Below, one piece after another: positions 14,119 to 16,925 of a stretch of 16,925 nucleotides of DNA (the stretch's first letter is position 1; each line of letters opens with the position of its first letter). The DNA comes from Synergistaceae bacterium (lineage in GTDB: Bacteria; Synergistota; Synergistia; Synergistales; Aminobacteriaceae). Position numbers and translations under genes: made by a program. Location of the stretch: positions 1 through 16,925 of the forward strand of contig JAFTBT010000163.1 in assembly GCA_017455085.1 (NCBI GenBank), given 5' to 3'. The notes below the pieces were generated by a model. That model worked only from the letters and a program-made list of their open reading frames with translations, had not been told where the DNA came from and searched no databases.

Positions 14119-15033
14119 TTGAGAACCAGAAAAATCTTGCTGCTATTGCTGTTCATAACCCTAACTCCCATAACTGCACAAGCCTCTTCATGGGTGAATT
14201 TCCCCGCAAGCTGGGACATAGGCCAAGCCTTCGCAGTGTCCATCACATCAACCGCAGACTACTCACAGCCCGTAGTCACATGGATGAACCGTACTATATC
14301 CCTCAACGTTGAGCAGGGAGGCGCAGGGAAAATCTCCTATGGGCTTCTCGGCTCTGATGTCCGCAACGTCAAACCAGGAACATACCCGATACTTTTCGAG
14401 TTCGTACAGGGCGGCAAAAGGTACAAGGCTTCCGGAAATATTCGCCTCAGGACTCACGACTACCCTAAGGAAGAACTTCATGTCAACCCCAAAATGGTCA
14501 ATCCTCCAAAGAAAGAACTCAACCGTATACGCTCAGAACAGCAGCTCATCAGCACAGCCCTCCGCACAATGACTCCACTCAGACGCTGGACGACTCCGCC
14601 ACAGCCGCCGCTGAGCAACATCACTCTCACGAGCAGCTACGGCAAGCAGAGAATCTACAACGGACAGCCCAGAGCAGGCCACAACGGAGCAGATTTACGG
14701 GCAGTAACAGGCACAAAAGTCCGCGCACCGTTTGCGGGTACGGTAGTCCTGACGGGGTTTCACTACTACGCGGGAGGCAGCGTGTATATAGACTCTGGCA
14801 ACGGAGTAATCACTGTGTTCTTTCACCTGAGCGAGATCAACGTGAAAAAGGGCGAACGTGTCGCAAAAGGTCAGGTAGTCGCAAAATCCGGAGCTACAGG
14901 CAGAGTTACAGGGCCGCACCTGCATTACAGCCTAGTACTCGGAGGTCAGTTTGTAGACCCGATACCGTTGCTCTCAACCAGCATTACACAGATGCTCAAG
15001 CTAGGGACTCAGTCGCAGGTGAATAGCAGATGA
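14119..15033 (+). CDS. Secreted M23 (LytM-type) peptidase
   Basis: A 304-aa protein. The signal peptide is clear: basic MRTRK, a Leu-rich core and AQA cleavage after residue 22. A beta-rich N-terminal region (about 23-120) and a linker lead to the LytM domain (about 168-285). The zinc ligands are His188 and Asp192 in HNGAD and His269 in HLHY, with His236 and His267 as the other catalytic-site His. All are present, so it is probably an active peptidoglycan endopeptidase outside the membrane. Start TTG 14119 is nine bases after AGGAG (14105-14109); the ATG at 14114 runs into a stop after two codons. The last four bases overlap manC. Confidence 0.92.
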   Translation: MRTRKILLLLLFITLTPITAQASSWVNFPASWDIGQAFAVSITSTADYSQPVVTWMNRTISLNVEQGGAGKISYGLLGSDVRNVKPGTYPILFEFVQGGKRYKASGNIRLRTHDYPKEELHVNPKMVNPPKKELNRIRSEQQLISTALRTMTPLRRWTTPPQPPLSNITLTSSYGKQRIYNGQPRAGHNGADLRAVTGTKVRAPFAGTVVLTGFHYYAGGSVYIDSGNGVITVFFHLSEINVKKGERVAKGQVVAKSGATGRVTGPHLHYSLVLGGQFVDPIPLLSTSITQMLKLGTQSQVNSR

Positions 15034-16091
15034 GCAACACATACGCATTGATTCTCAGCGGGGGCAGCGGGACGAGACTGTGGCCGCTTTCACGGGAGAA
15101 CTTCCCCAAACAGTTCATAGCCCTTCACGGTGAAAAAACACTCCTCCAGAATACTGCTCTACGAATGCTGAACGTTGTGCCGCTGGAGTTTTTGCGGGTA
15201 ATCTCCGGGCAGAAATGGCATGACTTAGTGATTGACCAGCTGAGCAAAATTTTCGGGGCTGAGAATCTCCCTGAACACGCAATTATTGAGGAGCCTTGCG
15301 CGAGGGGGACAGCTCCGGCGATTCTGCTTGCGGCCGAAGAGTTGCTGCAACAGGGAGCAAGTGAGGATGACGTGATGATTGTTGCGCCTAGTGATGCATT
15401 TATCCGGGACACGAAGATTTTTGCGGAGGCCTTGAAAGTTGCTGTGAGGGCTGCTCGTGATGGGTATATTGCTACGCTGGGAATAGCACCTACACGTCCG
15501 GATACTGGCTTCGGGTACATCAGGCAGGGCAAAGCTATTTCTGGAGGGTACTACGAGGCGGAAAAGTTCGTGGAGAAACCTGACCTGAAGACTGCGCAGG
15601 AGTATTTGCGGAACGGGTCGTATTTCTGGAACGGAGGGATATTCATCTTCACGCCTAAAAGCCTGTACTCGGAGCTTGAGCATACTGATGCAGAATTATG
15701 GGATGCGGCCAAGAATGGGGCAGTGCGTTCGGGATTCGCGGGGATGAAGAATATTGCGTTTGACGTGGCCGTGATGGAGCGTGCTGGACGTGTGGCGGTT
15801 GTGCCGCTGGTAAATTCGGGATGGTCTGACGTTGGGTCGTGGGATGCGCTGCATGATGACGTGATGGAGCATGACGAACACAGGAATGTAGCTGTTGGTG
15901 AAGTGGTGATGCTGGAGAGCGAGAACTGCTTTGTGCATTCGGTGGGGAAGCTGGCGGTGCTGAATGGGGTTAGTGATTTGGTTGTGGTGGAGACGGAGGA
16001 TGCTGTGTTCATCACGAGGCGGGGGAAATCTCAGGAGGTGCGGGATGTGGTGAAAGTGTTGAAGGCTGGAGGGATGGCGGACAGGGTGTAG
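15030..16091 (+). CDS. manC: Mannose-1-phosphate guanylyltransferase
   Basis: A 353-aa protein starting at ATG 15030, overlapping the previous TGA (ATGA). The nucleotidyltransferase signature GGSGTRLWPLSRE is at residues 11-23, followed by FPKQFIAL. IVAPSDAFI fits the metal-binding region, and GFGYIRQG, EKFVEKPD and NSGWSDVGSWDAL are all hallmarks of GDP-mannose pyrophosphorylases. It makes GDP-mannose from GTP and mannose-1-phosphate in the cytoplasm. The length fits the monofunctional form, without the phosphomannose isomerase half. GDP-mannose could supply a surface-glycan glycosyltransferase such as the GT2 in this window, but that link is inference. Confidence 0.93.
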   Translation: MSNTYALILSGGSGTRLWPLSRENFPKQFIALHGEKTLLQNTALRMLNVVPLEFLRVISGQKWHDLVIDQLSKIFGAENLPEHAIIEEPCARGTAPAILLAAEELLQQGASEDDVMIVAPSDAFIRDTKIFAEALKVAVRAARDGYIATLGIAPTRPDTGFGYIRQGKAISGGYYEAEKFVEKPDLKTAQEYLRNGSYFWNGGIFIFTPKSLYSELEHTDAELWDAAKNGAVRSGFAGMKNIAFDVAVMERAGRVAVVPLVNSGWSDVGSWDALHDDVMEHDEHRNVAVGEVVMLESENCFVHSVGKLAVLNGVSDLVVVETEDAVFITRRGKSQEVRDVVKVLKAGGMADRV

Positions 16092-16101
16092 GGCGAAGAA
16101 A

Positions 16102-16133
16102 GAGCCTCCCTGTGTGTTGGGAGGTTCCTTTGT
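16102..16133. terminator. Hairpin terminator between convergent manC and pilin genes
   Basis: GAGCCTCCC (16102-16110) pairs with GGGAGGTTC (16119-16127), nine pairs with one G-T, around an 8-nt loop. It is followed on (+) by CTTTGTGTG and on (-) by TTTCTTC, so it may act in both directions, though the T-tracts are short. Confidence 0.65.
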
Positions 16134-16166
16134 GTGTTGGTTGGTTGTAGGTTATAAGCTAAGTCA

Positions 16167-16706
16167 TTACGGGTCGGTGGGGTCTGTGGCAGGGTCAGCC
16201 GCTGCTGCGAGCTTACCGCGTACCTTCATCATGACTGTTGCGCCTGTACCATCATATGCAGTGCTGGATGTATCACTAGTGAGTCCCATGCGTGTAACCT
16301 TGTTCTTCAGGATTAGGCCTATACCGTCTACGTCTGTTGCTGGCAGTGTGTACTCTATCCACCACTCCTGAGCTGCTTTCTTCTCTGCCGGATTAATCAC
16401 TACGCGATATTTTCCTTCTACGCCAGTATTACCAGATTCAAGAGCGTCTGCGGTTTTGAGATATGCATTTGCTCCGGTTGCTATGTCTGCAGCTTCAGCA
16501 CCTTCTTTGGCGATAACCTCTGCATTATCAGCGTAGTACATCATCATCGCGCTTGCTGCTTTCTCCAGACCTTCGGCGATAGTTGTTGCTCTTGCTCCGT
16601 TTGTGGCTTCCTGGCCGGCGATCATCGCTGTAGTACTCAGGATACCCATTACTCCGATTACTACAAGTAATTCCAATAAAGTGAATCCTTTGCGAAATTT
16701 CTTCAT
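16167..16706 (-). CDS. Type IV pilin-like / pseudopilin protein
   Basis: A 179-aa protein with a classic class III signal: MKKFRKG, then FTLLELLVVIGVMGIL, with prepilin peptidase cleavage after Gly7 and Glu at +5. The hydrophobic helix runs to about residue 30. The rest is an Ala-rich alpha domain (ATTIAEGLEKAASAMM) and a short beta part, ending in a low-complexity DPATDPTDP tail. There is no Cys pair near the C-terminus. ATG 16706 has AAGGAGG at 16718-16724. No pilus assembly gene is in the window, so whether it is a major pilin, minor pilin or type II pseudopilin is open. Confidence 0.9.
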   Translation of the reverse strand: MKKFRKGFTLLELLVVIGVMGILSTTAMIAGQEATNGARATTIAEGLEKAASAMMMYYADNAEVIAKEGAEAADIATGANAYLKTADALESGNTGVEGKYRVVINPAEKKAAQEWWIEYTLPATDVDGIGLILKNKVTRMGLTSDTSSTAYDGTGATVMMKVRGKLAAAADPATDPTDP

Positions 16707-16825
16707 TGTGTGTTCATCCTCCTTAAATGCTTGTGATTAGTGTGTTTGCCTGCTTCCGCTACCTACAACTTCCCGACAAAAGATAAAATTTTTTGCACAC
16801 AACTACTTACGCCACGCCTGCCTTG

Positions 16826-16834
16826 TGGTATAAT
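16826..16834 (+). promoter_or_regulatory. Extended -10 promoter for the terminal small RNA
   Basis: TGG then a perfect TATAAT at 16829-16834; the -35 region is weak (CTTACG 17 bp upstream). The predicted start at about 16841 coincides with the first base of the closing stem of the RNA. Confidence 0.6.
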
Positions 16835-16840
16835 TAGCAC

Positions 16841-16917
16841 AGACAAGGAGACCGTTAGAAGCGGTTATGCGCTAAACTTTTTGACGAAAGAATTATAGCA
16901 TAAAACCTTGTCTTTTT
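16841..16917 (+). ncRNA. Candidate compact structured RNA with self-closing terminator stem
   Basis: About 77 nt. AGACAAGG (16841-16848) pairs perfectly with CCTTGTCT (16906-16913), followed by TTTTT. Within this closing stem a three-way junction is possible: ACCG (16851-16854) with CGGT (16862-16865), and TATGC (16866-16870) with GCATA (16898-16902), topped by CTTTT/GAAAG (16877-16890). No reading frame of note. It does not match tRNA, 6S, SRP, tmRNA or RNase P RNA in any feature I know. It could also be an attenuator leader of a gene beyond the window. Confidence 0.45.
16892..16900 (-). promoter_or_regulatory. Extended -10 promoter element facing the pilin gene
   Basis: On the (-) strand TGCTATAAT, with perfect TATAAT at 16892-16897 and no good -35. 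It would give a 5' leader of roughly 180 nt before the pilin ATG and lies inside the small RNA locus. Confidence 0.45.
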
Positions 16918-16925
16918 GTTATGTA

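Noticed and set aside
14114..14122. ATG ATT TGA minimal ORF overlapping the M23 start
   Set aside because: Two codons only; AGGAG spacing suits TTG 14119 for the peptidase. It is probably incidental.
16740..16790. GGTAGCGG and GGCAAAC strings on the (-) strand upstream of the pilin gene, resembling parts of the c-di-GMP-I riboswitch
   Set aside because: The two pieces are in the wrong order and the rest of the GEMM core and its helices are missing. A tool search would settle it, but by eye it is chance.
16841..16917. tRNA or tRNA-like gene, given the closing stem and length
   Set aside because: No T-loop GTTCRA, no D-loop GG and no anticodon-arm geometry; the 3' side is a T-run, not CCA.

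Overview
The window looks like a piece of a bacterial chromosome of roughly half GC. My best guess is a gut-type member of Synergistota. This is an inference from the FapR-PlsX-FabK-FabD-FabG-AcpP-FabF-Rnc gene order, the frequent TTG and GTG starts behind full-length Shine-Dalgarno sequences, and the Rpn-type nuclease with an EG-rich tail. A Firmicutes relative cannot be excluded without a search.

Layout, left to right. Positions 2-2197 hold a tight (+) cluster: an aldo/keto reductase cut by the window edge, a hexapeptide-repeat O-acetyltransferase and a short-chain dehydrogenase. A terminator follows. Positions 2288-3623 carry an Rpn-family PD-(D/E)XK nuclease gene flanked by two near-identical 55-bp direct repeats. 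Each repeat contains a complete sigma-70 promoter; the downstream copy drives the next operon. Positions 3640-11047 are the fatty-acid operon: fapR, plsX, fabK, fabD, fabG, acpP, fabF and rnc, then a secreted protein that looks like a degenerate TroA/ZnuA-type binding protein. A terminator-like hairpin sits between acpP and fabF.

Positions 11044-12591 are on the (-) strand: a GT2 glycosyltransferase and a small Cys-rich C_GCAxxG_C_C-type protein. Positions 12592-13291 have no intact gene. They hold decayed (+) strand remnants of a STAS domain and of an adenylate-forming (AMP-binding) domain, then a structured leader in front of the next operon. Positions 13292-16091 are a (+) operon: purine nucleoside phosphorylase, a secreted M23 peptidase and mannose-1-phosphate guanylyltransferase. 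Positions 16167-16706 (-) encode a type IV pilin-like protein. The last 100 bases contain a candidate compact non-coding RNA with its own extended -10 promoter and a terminator made by pairing its two ends; a divergent extended -10 element for the pilin gene lies inside it.

How it works together: the central operon makes and elongates acyl-ACP (FabD, FabF, FabG, FabK, AcpP) and passes acyl chains to phospholipid synthesis (PlsX), probably under malonyl-CoA-sensing FapR. The flanking genes concern cell-surface sugars and envelope (GT2, ManC, M23), nucleoside salvage (PNP) and surface appendages (pilin). The least explained material is the promoter-duplicating nuclease cassette, the pseudogene graveyard at 12.6-13.1 kb, the punA leader and the terminal small RNA.
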